Shown here: positions 1 to 6,261 of the stretch, piece by piece
Numbering within the stretch: position 1 is the first letter of the stretch
Layout of the letters: the number at the start of each line of letters is the position of its first letter
Origin: a bacterium
GTDB lineage: Bacteria > Vulcanimicrobiota > Vulcanimicrobiia > Vulcanimicrobiales > Vulcanimicrobiaceae
Assembly: GCA_021807645.1 (NCBI GenBank)
Contig: JAKBCP010000013.1
Span: 1 to 9,384, forward strand
Direction of reading: 5' to 3'
Length of the DNA: 9,384 nucleotides
Notes under the pieces: generated by a model
Seen by the model: the letters and a program-made list of their open reading frames with translations, nothing else
Databases searched by the model: none
Told to the model about the DNA's origin: nothing
Position numbers and translations under genes: made by a program

Positions 1-1
1 T

Positions 2-775
2 CCGTCGCGCGACGTCACGGCGGTGCGCGGGCGCGGTCTCGTCGCAACGGTCGGCGATGCTGCGGTGCTCGTCGGCAGCGCGACCTTTCTCGGCGAACGC
101 GGCATCGTGCTTCCGCCGATCGCCGAAGTGACCGCTGCCGAAAGCGCGCTCTACGTCGCCGAAAATGATCGCGCGCTCGGGCGGATTAGGATCGCCGATC
201 CGCTGCGCGAGGATGCGGCTGAGAGCGTCGCACGGCTGAAGGCACGCGGCATCGTCGTTGCGCTCGCCAGCGGCGACGCACTCGGCGTCACCACGCGGAT
301 CGCTGCGGCGTGCGGAATCGACCGCGTCTACGCCGAGCTCTTGCCCGAGAGTAAAGGCGAACTCGTCCGCAAGCTGCGCGACGGCGGCGCGCGCGTCGCT
401 TTTCTCGGCGACGGCATCAACGATGCGCCCGCGCTCGCGCTTGCAAACGTCGGCATGGCGATGGGCGCCGGTGCGGCCGTCGCTTTGGAGACGGCGGGAA
501 CCGCGGCGCTGCGCGACGATCCCTCGGCGATCGTCGAAGCGATCGAGATCGGGCGTGCGACCATGCGCACCATCGCGATGAATTTCTTCTGGGCGCTCGC
601 TTACAACGTCGCGTTGATTCCGCTCGCTGCCTTCGGCATCGTCTCGCCGATCTATGCGGCCGCTGCGATGGGGGCGTCGAGCCTCTTCGTCGTCGGCAAC
701 GCGATGCTCCTCACCCGCTTTTATTCTTCGAAAGCGAACTCACCGCGCGCGCACGCGGCGACAAACGCCGAGTAA
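2..775 (+). CDS. copA: Copper-type P1B ATPase, C-terminal part (5' end outside window)
   Basis: This is the C-terminal half of a heavy-metal-transporting P-type ATPase of the inner membrane, which uses ATP to export a soft metal ion. The frame is open to the left edge, so the GTG at 23 is internal and the metal-binding, CPC and DKTG parts lie outside the window. What remains begins in the nucleotide-binding domain (GRGL near 24-35, the GxG motif; then VLVGS). It continues through the P-domain (SGD at about 269-277 and the hinge motif GDGINDAP at 407-430) and ends with two membrane helices. The first helix carries AYN and the last carries MGASS. These match the helix 7 'YN' and helix 8 'MxxSS' marks of Cu(I)/Ag(I) P1B-1 pumps, which is why copper is preferred over Zn/Cd. 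The final ~19 residues are a hydrophilic tail overlapping the convergent DUF2252 gene by 55 bp. Family call is firm; metal is inferred without the CPC motif. Confidence 0.9.
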   Translation, partial: PSRDVTAVRGRGLVATVGDAAVLVGSATFLGERGIVLPPIAEVTAAESALYVAENDRALGRIRIADPLREDAAESVARLKARGIVVALASGDALGVTTRIAAACGIDRVYAELLPESKGELVRKLRDGGARVAFLGDGINDAPALALANVGMAMGAGAAVALETAGTAALRDDPSAIVEAIEIGRATMRTIAMNFFWALAYNVALIPLAAFGIVSPIYAAAAMGASSLFVVGNAMLLTRFYSSKANSPRAHAATNAE

Positions 776-1995
776 TCGCGCTCGCAGCGCACGCCGTAGG
801 CGAGCGCGAATCGCCGCATCGCTTCCTCGAACTCCGCGCTATTGCCCAGGTAACCGCCGATCGCACGCGGTTCGCCGGAACGCGCGTGCGCGCGTGCGAG
901 CGTTTTCCCGCAATGGCGCGCGTAACGAACCAACGTCGCGGCGCGAATACCGGCGGTATCGAGCGAGCCCTTCATGTCGCGCAACTGTCGCACGTAGAAG
1001 TCGCGGTCGCCGTCGTTGCTCCAACCGAGAAAGAGATCGCTCGCCGCCTGCATGAGCCGTTGGCCGACGACGACGCGCTCGCCATGATGCGCGAAGCGGC
1101 TCAGCCCGAGAACGCGCTCCAACGCGGATCGCTGCGCTTCTTTAATCTGCAGCAGCAGCGGCCGATCGGTATCGGCGAGCAAAAGCACCACCAAACAGAG
1201 CGTGCCGATGCTCCCGACCCCGACGACCTTCAACGCCATATCGACGCTATGGTAGCGGTCGAACAGCACGCGGAGATGCTCGGGGAGCGAAGCACGATAC
1301 GAGCGCAGAATGCCGTGTGCGAGTTCGACGCGCTCGTCGGCGTGGCGAAGACGGCGAAAGAGCGGCGGCCGATCGGCGAAGCGCGGCGGGCGTAACTCGG
1401 GGGTTTCGAGCACCGGCACGAGCGCCGTCGCCGACTCGTGCATCGTCATATCGCCGGCGATCCGTGCATCGACCTCGATCCGATCGTACCAAATTTCGAG
1501 CGGGTCGAGCTGCGCATAGGCGAGCATCGCCTCGCGATACGCCTGCGCCGCCGCAACGACGGCATCTTCGGCGCGGTCGCTGCGAATGCCGACCGATGCG
1601 GAAAAAACGACGAGGCTCGAAGAGAGCCGCAGCATATCCCATTCCCACGGGCCGGGCAACGTTTCGTCGAAATCGACGAGATCGAAGACGATATTGCGTT
1701 CCGGGGTAGCGAATGTTCCGAAATTCAGCACGTGGGCGTCGCCGCAGATCTGGGCGCGCAACCCGGTCACGCGCAGCGCGCTAAAATCGCTCGCGGCGAT
1801 CGCCGCCGCGCCGCGCAGAAAACCGAACGGATCGCGGCGCATCCGTTGGTGGCGGATCGGCAGCAGCGCCGGGATGCGGCTCGCTTCTTCGCGACGGATC
1901 GCAACGAGCGGTTCTTCGCTGCGAAGTCTGTCGTCCCACGCGCAGAGCTCCGCGCGCGGAATGCGCTTGCGCAACGCCTTCGCCGCAGTATTCAT
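721..1995 (-). CDS. DUF2252 family protein, kinase-like motifs
   Basis: This 424-residue protein belongs to the DUF2252 family, whose function is not established. The family blocks are all visible: RMRRDPFGFLRGAA (51-64), CGDAHVLNFG (84-93), VFDLVDFDETLPGPWEWD (103-120), GVGSIGT (259-265) with QIKEAQRS (283-290), GQRLMQAASD (311-320) and DFYVRQLRDMKGS (332-344). CGDAHxxNFG followed by DFDE resembles the catalytic and metal-binding loops of aminoglycoside-phosphotransferase-like kinases. GVGSIGT plus K285 resembles a glycine-rich loop and ATP-binding lysine, but placed after them. The start is the ATG at 1995, which overlaps the stop of the upstream permease as ATGA (1992-1995). The frame remains open further upstream, but only as a shadow of the permease. 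No Shine-Dalgarno is seen, consistent with translational coupling. Last gene of the sua5 block. The length and C-terminus (DYSAFVAACARGEF) look complete. A phosphotransfer role is inference only. Confidence 0.88.
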   Translation of the reverse strand: MNTAAKALRKRIPRAELCAWDDRLRSEEPLVAIRREEASRIPALLPIRHQRMRRDPFGFLRGAAAIAASDFSALRVTGLRAQICGDAHVLNFGTFATPERNIVFDLVDFDETLPGPWEWDMLRLSSSLVVFSASVGIRSDRAEDAVVAAAQAYREAMLAYAQLDPLEIWYDRIEVDARIAGDMTMHESATALVPVLETPELRPPRFADRPPLFRRLRHADERVELAHGILRSYRASLPEHLRVLFDRYHSVDMALKVVGVGSIGTLCLVVLLLADTDRPLLLQIKEAQRSALERVLGLSRFAHHGERVVVGQRLMQAASDLFLGWSNDGDRDFYVRQLRDMKGSLDTAGIRAATLVRYARHCGKTLARAHARSGEPRAIGGYLGNSAEFEEAMRRFALAYGVRCERDYSAFVAACARGEFAFEE

Positions 1996-2891
1996 TGCGC
2001 GCCCGCACGATCGGCGTAAGCCATCAGTGCGAGCCCGGCGAGCGTCAACGCGATGCCCCAACCGACGCTCGCCGATGGAATCTCGCCGAGAAATCCCCAG
2101 GCGGCGATGATGCCGACGATCGGATTGGTCAGCACGCCCATGCTCGCATCGCGCGCCGGTAAGCGATCGAGAACGTAGACCCACAGCACGTACGCGAGTG
2201 CCGTGGCGATGAAGATGTTATACGCGAGCGCGCCGATATACGGCAACGTATAGTGCGTCGCACCGTGCGGCACGAGCAACGCGGCGATGCCGAGTACCGC
2301 TCCGCCGGCGAGCATCTGCCAGGTCGTGAGTTCGATGACGTCTATCGCGACGCGGTTGGCGAGTCGCTTGGTGATCACCACGCCGACCGCCCAGGCGAGA
2401 CCGGCGAGCAACGCGAGAAGATCGGCGTACCCGGCGCGACCGAGATGATCGAAACCGACGATTGCGACGATGCCCAACATCGCGAAAAGCAACGCGACGA
2501 TCTGCAACGGGTGCAACCGCTCGCCGAGGAAAACGACGCCGGCGAGCGCGACCCAGAGCGGCATGGTATAGGCGAGCGTCGAGATCGCACCGACGCCGGA
2601 GATTGCAATCGCCATCATCACGAGCCCCATGAATCCCGCGGTCTGAAAGAGCCCGATCCACGCGTACGTCAGCAAATGCTGCGGCCGCACGCCGCGCCGA
2701 CGCCACGCGCAGAGCGCGAGCAAGGCGAGCCCACCGCCGATCATACGCGCGGCGGCGAAAACTAACGGCGGCGCGTAGGCAACCGCTATTTTGAGCACGA
2801 CCCAATTCAGCCCCCACGCAAATGCCAGCACCAACAGCGCGAGAAGCGCGCGCTTTCGTTCGCGATCGCTGCTTGCGTGCGGAGCGCTCAT
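1992..2891 (-). CDS. DMT superfamily (EamA) permease
   Basis: This is a 299-residue inner-membrane permease of the drug/metabolite transporter superfamily, with two tandem EamA repeats (about residues 14-140 and 150-292) and about ten hydrophobic helices. Recognisable family features are AFAWGLNWVVLK in the first helix, MPLWVALAGVVFLGERLHPLQ at the end of repeat 1 and NPIVGIIAAWGFLGEIPS at the end of repeat 2, where the conserved 'P...FLGE' motif recurs. The start is the ATG at 2891, which overlaps the sua5 stop as ATGA (2888-2891). The same frame is open much further upstream, but that part is antisense-like, arginine-rich shadow of sua5. The substrate cannot be read from sequence. Members export amino acids, nucleosides or drugs, and being next to sua5 and DUF2252 does not settle it. 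Confidence 0.93.
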   Translation of the reverse strand: MSAPHASSDRERKRALLALLVLAFAWGLNWVVLKIAVAYAPPLVFAAARMIGGGLALLALCAWRRRGVRPQHLLTYAWIGLFQTAGFMGLVMMAIAISGVGAISTLAYTMPLWVALAGVVFLGERLHPLQIVALLFAMLGIVAIVGFDHLGRAGYADLLALLAGLAWAVGVVITKRLANRVAIDVIELTTWQMLAGGAVLGIAALLVPHGATHYTLPYIGALAYNIFIATALAYVLWVYVLDRLPARDASMGVLTNPIVGIIAAWGFLGEIPSASVGWGIALTLAGLALMAYADRAGAQ

Positions 2892-3844
2892 CGCGCGCTC
2901 GCGCGCATCAGTCGATCGGCGATCGCCGCGCCGAGCCCGCGCGCAGGGACGCGCGCCGCGTCGATGCGCTCCAGCCCGAGCGCGTCGAGTTCGTGCAGAT
3001 ATTCGAAGAGATGCGCCGCCGCTTCGCGTTCGTCGCCGCCGGGCGCGAGCACGCGCTGCGCGGCATACCCTTCGACGCCCTCGGTAAAGCCGAGATAGGC
3101 GGCGCGTTGCCGTTGCGCGTGCGGCGGCAACTCCTCGATGACGCGAATCGGCGTGCGCGGAGCGTAGTGCTGCAATAATTGCCCCGGCGCTTGCGGCACC
3201 GCCGCGCCGTTTGGCCCGGTCGCATCGAGCAACGCACCGATCTCCGCTTCGATCGCCTCGCGCGGGATCGCGCCGTGGCGCAGCAACGTCGGAACCGGAT
3301 CGAAGGCGACGATCGTCGACTCGATCCCTAACGGCGTCGCGCCGCCGTCGAGGATGATCTCGACGCGCTCGCCGAGCTGCGCGCGGACGTGTTCGGCACT
3401 CGTCGGGCTCAAGCGCCCGAACGGGTTCGCGCTCGGTGCTGCAAGCGGAGCACCGACCGCGGCGAGCAGCGCGCGCGCGACCGGATGCACCGGCATGCGC
3501 ACCGCGACACTCTCTAACCCGGCGGTCACGATGCCGGGAATCTCGGGGCGCTTGGCGAGCACGAGCGTCAGCGCACCGGGCCAAAAACGCTCCGCGAGGC
3601 GTTGCGCCGCGGCCGGAATCTCGTGCACGACGCGGGCGAGCATCGCCCCATCGAGCACGTGGACGATCAGCGGATCGAACGTCGGGCGCGCTTTCATTTC
3701 GAAGATCTTCGCGACGGCGCGCGCGTCGAACGCGACGGCACCGAGGCCATAGACGGTCTCGGTCGGGAAGGCGACGCAGGCTCCGGCGCCGAGCGCGGCG
3801 GCCGCGCTTGCAATCGCTGCCGCATCCGCACGTAGAACCGACAT
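2888..3844 (-). CDS. sua5: L-threonylcarbamoyladenylate synthase, Sua5 type
   Basis: This cytoplasmic enzyme makes threonylcarbamoyl-AMP from threonine, bicarbonate and ATP, the first step of t6A37 modification in ANN-decoding tRNAs; TsaB/TsaD/TsaE-type partners finish the reaction. It is 318 residues. The N-terminal YrdC domain (about 5-200) shows AFPTETVYGLG (25-35), KARPTFDPLIVH (51-62, the KxR motif), FWPG (87-90), TAGLESVAVRMP (107-118) and APSAN (136-140, the SxN motif). The interdomain segment PGQLLQHYAPRTP (220-232) and a C-terminal Sua5 domain ending RGLGAAIADRLMRAS mark it as the two-domain Sua5 form rather than short TsaC. The ATG at 3844 is the only start that gives a normal N-terminus. 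It has no Shine-Dalgarno and lies 2 nt after a perfect hairpin. The gene heads a coupled block with the permease and DUF2252. Confidence 0.95.
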   Translation of the reverse strand: MSVLRADAAAIASAAAALGAGACVAFPTETVYGLGAVAFDARAVAKIFEMKARPTFDPLIVHVLDGAMLARVVHEIPAAAQRLAERFWPGALTLVLAKRPEIPGIVTAGLESVAVRMPVHPVARALLAAVGAPLAAPSANPFGRLSPTSAEHVRAQLGERVEIILDGGATPLGIESTIVAFDPVPTLLRHGAIPREAIEAEIGALLDATGPNGAAVPQAPGQLLQHYAPRTPIRVIEELPPHAQRQRAAYLGFTEGVEGYAAQRVLAPGGDEREAAAHLFEYLHELDALGLERIDAARVPARGLGAAIADRLMRASAR

Positions 3845-3846
3845 AG

Positions 3847-3882
3847 CGGCGGGGTTCGGCTCTGACGAACCGAACCCCGCCG
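3847..3882 (-). terminator. Perfect 13-bp GC-rich hairpin between lipoprotein gene and sua5
   Basis: The arms 3847-3859 (CGGCGGGGTTCGG) and 3870-3882 are exact reverse complements around a 10-nt loop. It starts 23 bp past the lipoprotein stop, as expected for a transcription terminator of that gene. However, no run of T follows on either strand, and on the minus strand the stem ends just 2 nt before the sua5 ATG. It may therefore act as a U-less terminator, as a leader hairpin affecting sua5 initiation, or both. The structure is directly visible; the role is inferred. Confidence 0.6.
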
Positions 3883-3905
3883 AATCTCGCGAACCGAGCG
3901 TTAAG

Positions 3906-4922
3906 CTACGGCGATTGCCACGAGCAATCGGAGACGTTGTTGTCGTACTCGCCCTGGATCTCGAAGACGGTGCCGTTGAGCGAGATTTGCTGCGTCGGCA
4001 CGCCGGCCGCCGGGGCGCAGAGATCGCCGATCTCGCCGCCGGAGGAGTTGTACCACGCGAGGTTATTCACCGCGACGTCGGGATCGGTGAAGGTCTCGGA
4101 GAGTTCGTGCGAGAGCGTCGACGCCGTCGAATCGATCGTCGACCCGTTCGGCGATTGGCCGCCATTGCTCACCGAGCTCACCTGGCAGCCCGAGACATCC
4201 TGGTAGGGCTCGACGGTGTAGAGGGTGTGGCCGATATCGCTGTAGTCGTTGCTGCCGTGGTAGGCGCAGTACTGCTGCAGGTAGCATCCGCCCGCGTTCT
4301 GGCTGCACTGCTGCACGCCGCTCTCGAGGAAGACGTTATAGACCGCGTTATACCCGGTGCCGTACTGCTGGGCGACGTTGTAGATGATGTTGACGATATC
4401 TTGGTCGCCGAGTTGGTTGCTGGTGTTATAGGTCACCGGAATATCGCCGCCGACGGTATAGGTCGCCGACTGGCCGACGTACTGGTCGAGAATGTGGATC
4501 ATGTCGCTGGAGAAAAAGCTGTTCTCGAAACCCGAGATATCGCCGCCCCAGCAGCTCTCGTCGGGGCAGTTCACCAGAATGTTATAGACGCTCGCCGTGG
4601 GGACGACGGGGCCGCCGTTGTTGGTGAGATCCATGCCCGCCGAGACCGTCTTGGTGTGAATGCGGATCGGCTTGCCGCCCTTGATCGGCGAGAAATAAGC
4701 ACCCGAGCGCGTCAGTTTCGCCATCGCGACCTTCACGCTCGAACGCGAGATATGCATGACGGGATAGATTTTCGGTTTGAAGGCGCTCGTCGGGGAGAGC
4801 GGTTTGGTGGGGAGGGCCGAGGAACCGGCGCCGCCGCCGCAACCGGCGACCAGGACGCCGAGCGCGCAGGCAGCGGCGAGCGAACTCAGGCCGCGGAGTG
4901 CGCGAAGAGATCGAAGGTTCAA
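3906..4922 (-). CDS. Secreted lipoprotein with HELSE motif, EXORDIUM/PHI-1-like
   Basis: This is a 338-residue exported lipoprotein of unknown function. A basic n-region and hydrophobic stretch end in the lipobox LVAGC, making C28 the lipidated residue, followed by a short Gly/Ser linker. The mature part is rich in Asn, Tyr, Ser, Gln and Gly and contains eight further cysteines (including C119/C124, C206/C213/C219, C246, C302, C333), suggesting disulfides outside the cytoplasm. The C-terminal third carries SHELSETFTDPD (271-282), then LAWYNSSGGEIGDLC (288-302) and EIQGEYDN (321-328). This order recalls bacterial relatives of plant phosphate-induced protein 1/EXORDIUM, where an 'HELxE...DP...W' block recurs. 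HExxE plus a later EIGD could bind a metal, but peptidase activity is unproven. The start is TTG at 4922, supported by an ideal Shine-Dalgarno. It is less arginine-rich than its neighbours. It appears to be a single-gene unit. Family assignment is moderate, from memory of motif pattern. Confidence 0.85.
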   Translation of the reverse strand: MNLRSLRALRGLSSLAAACALGVLVAGCGGGAGSSALPTKPLSPTSAFKPKIYPVMHISRSSVKVAMAKLTRSGAYFSPIKGGKPIRIHTKTVSAGMDLTNNGGPVVPTASVYNILVNCPDESCWGGDISGFENSFFSSDMIHILDQYVGQSATYTVGGDIPVTYNTSNQLGDQDIVNIIYNVAQQYGTGYNAVYNVFLESGVQQCSQNAGGCYLQQYCAYHGSNDYSDIGHTLYTVEPYQDVSGCQVSSVSNGGQSPNGSTIDSTASTLSHELSETFTDPDVAVNNLAWYNSSGGEIGDLCAPAAGVPTQQISLNGTVFEIQGEYDNNVSDCSWQSP

Positions 4923-4928
4923 GGAAAA

Positions 4929-4935
4929 CTCCTTT
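4929..4935 (-). promoter_or_regulatory. Shine-Dalgarno for lipoprotein gene
   Basis: AAAGGAG on the minus strand sits 6 nt before the TTG at 4922. It is the strongest ribosome-binding site in the window and decides in favour of the unusual TTG start. Confidence 0.85.
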
Positions 4936-4961
4936 AATCAGATATCGAAAGTGCAGTCATG

Positions 4962-4981
4962 CGCCGGGATGCTTACCGGCG
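4962..4981 (-). other. Stem-loop in the lipoprotein leader
   Basis: CGCCGG (4962-4967) and CCGGCG (4976-4981) pair perfectly around an 8-nt loop, 40 nt before the lipoprotein start. It lies between two copies of the 7-mer TGCAGTC (4952-4958 and 5008-5014). No known riboswitch consensus is recognised. The intergenic stretch 4923-5057 otherwise holds the ribosome-binding site and the CRP-like palindrome; I see no convincing -35/-10 pair. Confidence 0.4.
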
Positions 4982-5015
4982 TCCTCAGCAGGTTCCCAGT
5001 TTCATTTTGCAGTCC

Positions 5016-5031
5016 TGTGACAAAAGCCACA
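5016..5031. promoter_or_regulatory. CRP/FNR-family-like operator candidate
   Basis: TGTGACAAAAGCCACA differs by one base from the CRP-type pattern TGTGA-N6-TCACA. It lies about 94 bp upstream of the lipoprotein start in the only sizeable intergenic gap of the left half. A regulator of this family is not visible in the window, and a single near-match of this length can arise by chance. Confidence 0.35.
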
Positions 5032-5057
5032 TAGGGGCGCTTGGCTGCTCGTCGGCG

Positions 5058-6254
5058 CTACTCGGAGAGGCGGTCGAGCCGGCGCAAATGGGGAAAGGCG
5101 AAGGCCCAGGCGAGAATCACCGCGAGCGTCGCGAGCCCCCCGATCGCAACCGATGCCTCCGCCCCGAGCCAGGCGGCGGTCACCCCCGATTCAAAGGCGC
5201 CCAATTCGTTGGAGGCGCCGATAAAGATATTCTCGATCGCGCTCACGCGCCCGCGCAGCGGGTCGGGCGTCCGCAGTTGCACGAGCGTCATGCGGATGAC
5301 GACGCTCACCATATCGAAGCCGCCGATGGCCAGCAGTGCGACCAACGAGAGCGCGAGGTTCTTCGAGAGCCCGAAAACGATCGTCGCGATGCCGAACGCG
5401 GCGACGCAGAAAAAGAGCGCGCGCCCCGCTCCACGTTCGAGCGGTCGGCGCGAGAGATACCAGGCGACGATCGCTGCACCGAGCCCCGGCGCCGCGCGCA
5501 TCAAGCCGAAACCGAGCGGGCCGACGTGCAGAATCGAGGTGGCGAAGATCGGCAAAAGCGCCGTCGCGCCGCCGAAGAGCACGGCGAAGAGATCGAGCGA
5601 GATCGCGCCGAGCACCTCGGGTTGTCTGCGCAGGTAGCGAATGCCGCCGATCGGATCGAGTTCGCCGGGATCGATATGCGGTTGCGAACGCACGCGCAGC
5701 GATGCATACGCAAATGTCGATGCGACATACCCGAGCGTTGCCACGACAAAGGCGAACGGCGTCGAGAGCGCGATCAGTGCTCCCGCCGCCGCCGGGCCGA
5801 GAATCGTCAGCATCTGCCCGATCGACGACGTAAATGCCGAGGCGCGTTGGAATGCCGCTTCGTCGACGATACCGACGAGCAACGCGCGCTCCGCCGGGGC
5901 GCTCGTTGCTCGCGCACAGCCGCTGACGAAGAGCGCGACGGCGTAGGCCCAAAGCGCGTGCGACCCTTGCCAGGCGAGATACGCGAAGATCGCCACCCCG
6001 AGCGCTTCGCCGAAGGAGCAGAGAAAGACGATCTTGCGGCGATCGAAGCGATCGGCGAGGACGCCGGCGGGAACCGCGAGCGCGACCTGCGGCACGAAGA
6101 GCAGCAGCCCGACGAAACCCAAGGCGAGCGCGGCATGCGTGATCGCGTAGATCTGCCAACCGACCGCCACCGCTTCGATCGAGTAGGCGAGCACGCTGAG
6201 TTGACGCGCGAGAAAATACCGGGTGAAGAACGGTTGTGCGAAGAGCGTACGCAC
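5058..6254 (-). CDS. MFS transporter, EntS/MFS_3-like exporter
   Basis: This 398-residue inner-membrane protein of the major facilitator superfamily has the usual length and about twelve hydrophobic segments. Loop 2-3 holds motif A in the form GVLADRFDRR (64-73). The second half has TPDPLRGRVSAIENIF near residues 325-345, a block typical of the MFS_3 group that includes the enterobactin exporter EntS and several drug exporters. The start taken is GTG at 6254, 7 bp after the stop of the metal transporter. No Shine-Dalgarno is visible, so translation probably depends on coupling. It is the last gene of the mazG-kal-NicO-MFS block; no siderophore genes are nearby, so a siderophore role is not supported. 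Substrate unknown. Confidence 0.9.
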   Translation of the reverse strand: MRTLFAQPFFTRYFLARQLSVLAYSIEAVAVGWQIYAITHAALALGFVGLLLFVPQVALAVPAGVLADRFDRRKIVFLCSFGEALGVAIFAYLAWQGSHALWAYAVALFVSGCARATSAPAERALLVGIVDEAAFQRASAFTSSIGQMLTILGPAAAGALIALSTPFAFVVATLGYVASTFAYASLRVRSQPHIDPGELDPIGGIRYLRRQPEVLGAISLDLFAVLFGGATALLPIFATSILHVGPLGFGLMRAAPGLGAAIVAWYLSRRPLERGAGRALFFCVAAFGIATIVFGLSKNLALSLVALLAIGGFDMVSVVIRMTLVQLRTPDPLRGRVSAIENIFIGASNELGAFESGVTAAWLGAEASVAIGGLATLAVILAWAFAFPHLRRLDRLSE

Positions 6255-6261
6255 GGGGTGA

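Noticed and set aside
2886..2910. GCGCGC alternation forming a small palindrome at the sua5/DMT junction
   Set aside because: Explained by Arg/Ala/Ser codons in GC-rich sequence; the loop would be only about 2 nt.
2892..3584. N-terminal extension of the DMT permease frame
   Set aside because: Arginine-rich shadow of sua5; the ATGA-positioned ATG at 2891 gives a normal permease N-terminus.
3915..4937. 340-residue plus-strand open frame opposite the lipoprotein gene
   Set aside because: Low-complexity Val/Ala/Asp/Arg composition, no motifs; the opposite strand has signal peptide, lipobox and ribosome-binding site.
5021..5046. Possible MFS terminator: 5-bp stem AGCCA/TGGCT followed by TTT on the minus strand
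   Set aside because: Stem too short with a 12-nt loop, and it overlaps the CRP-like palindrome; not convincing.
4923..5057. Known riboswitch (c-di-GMP-I/II, guanidine, fluoride and others) in the lipoprotein leader
   Set aside because: None of the conserved cores I can recall is present; only a generic stem-loop is seen.
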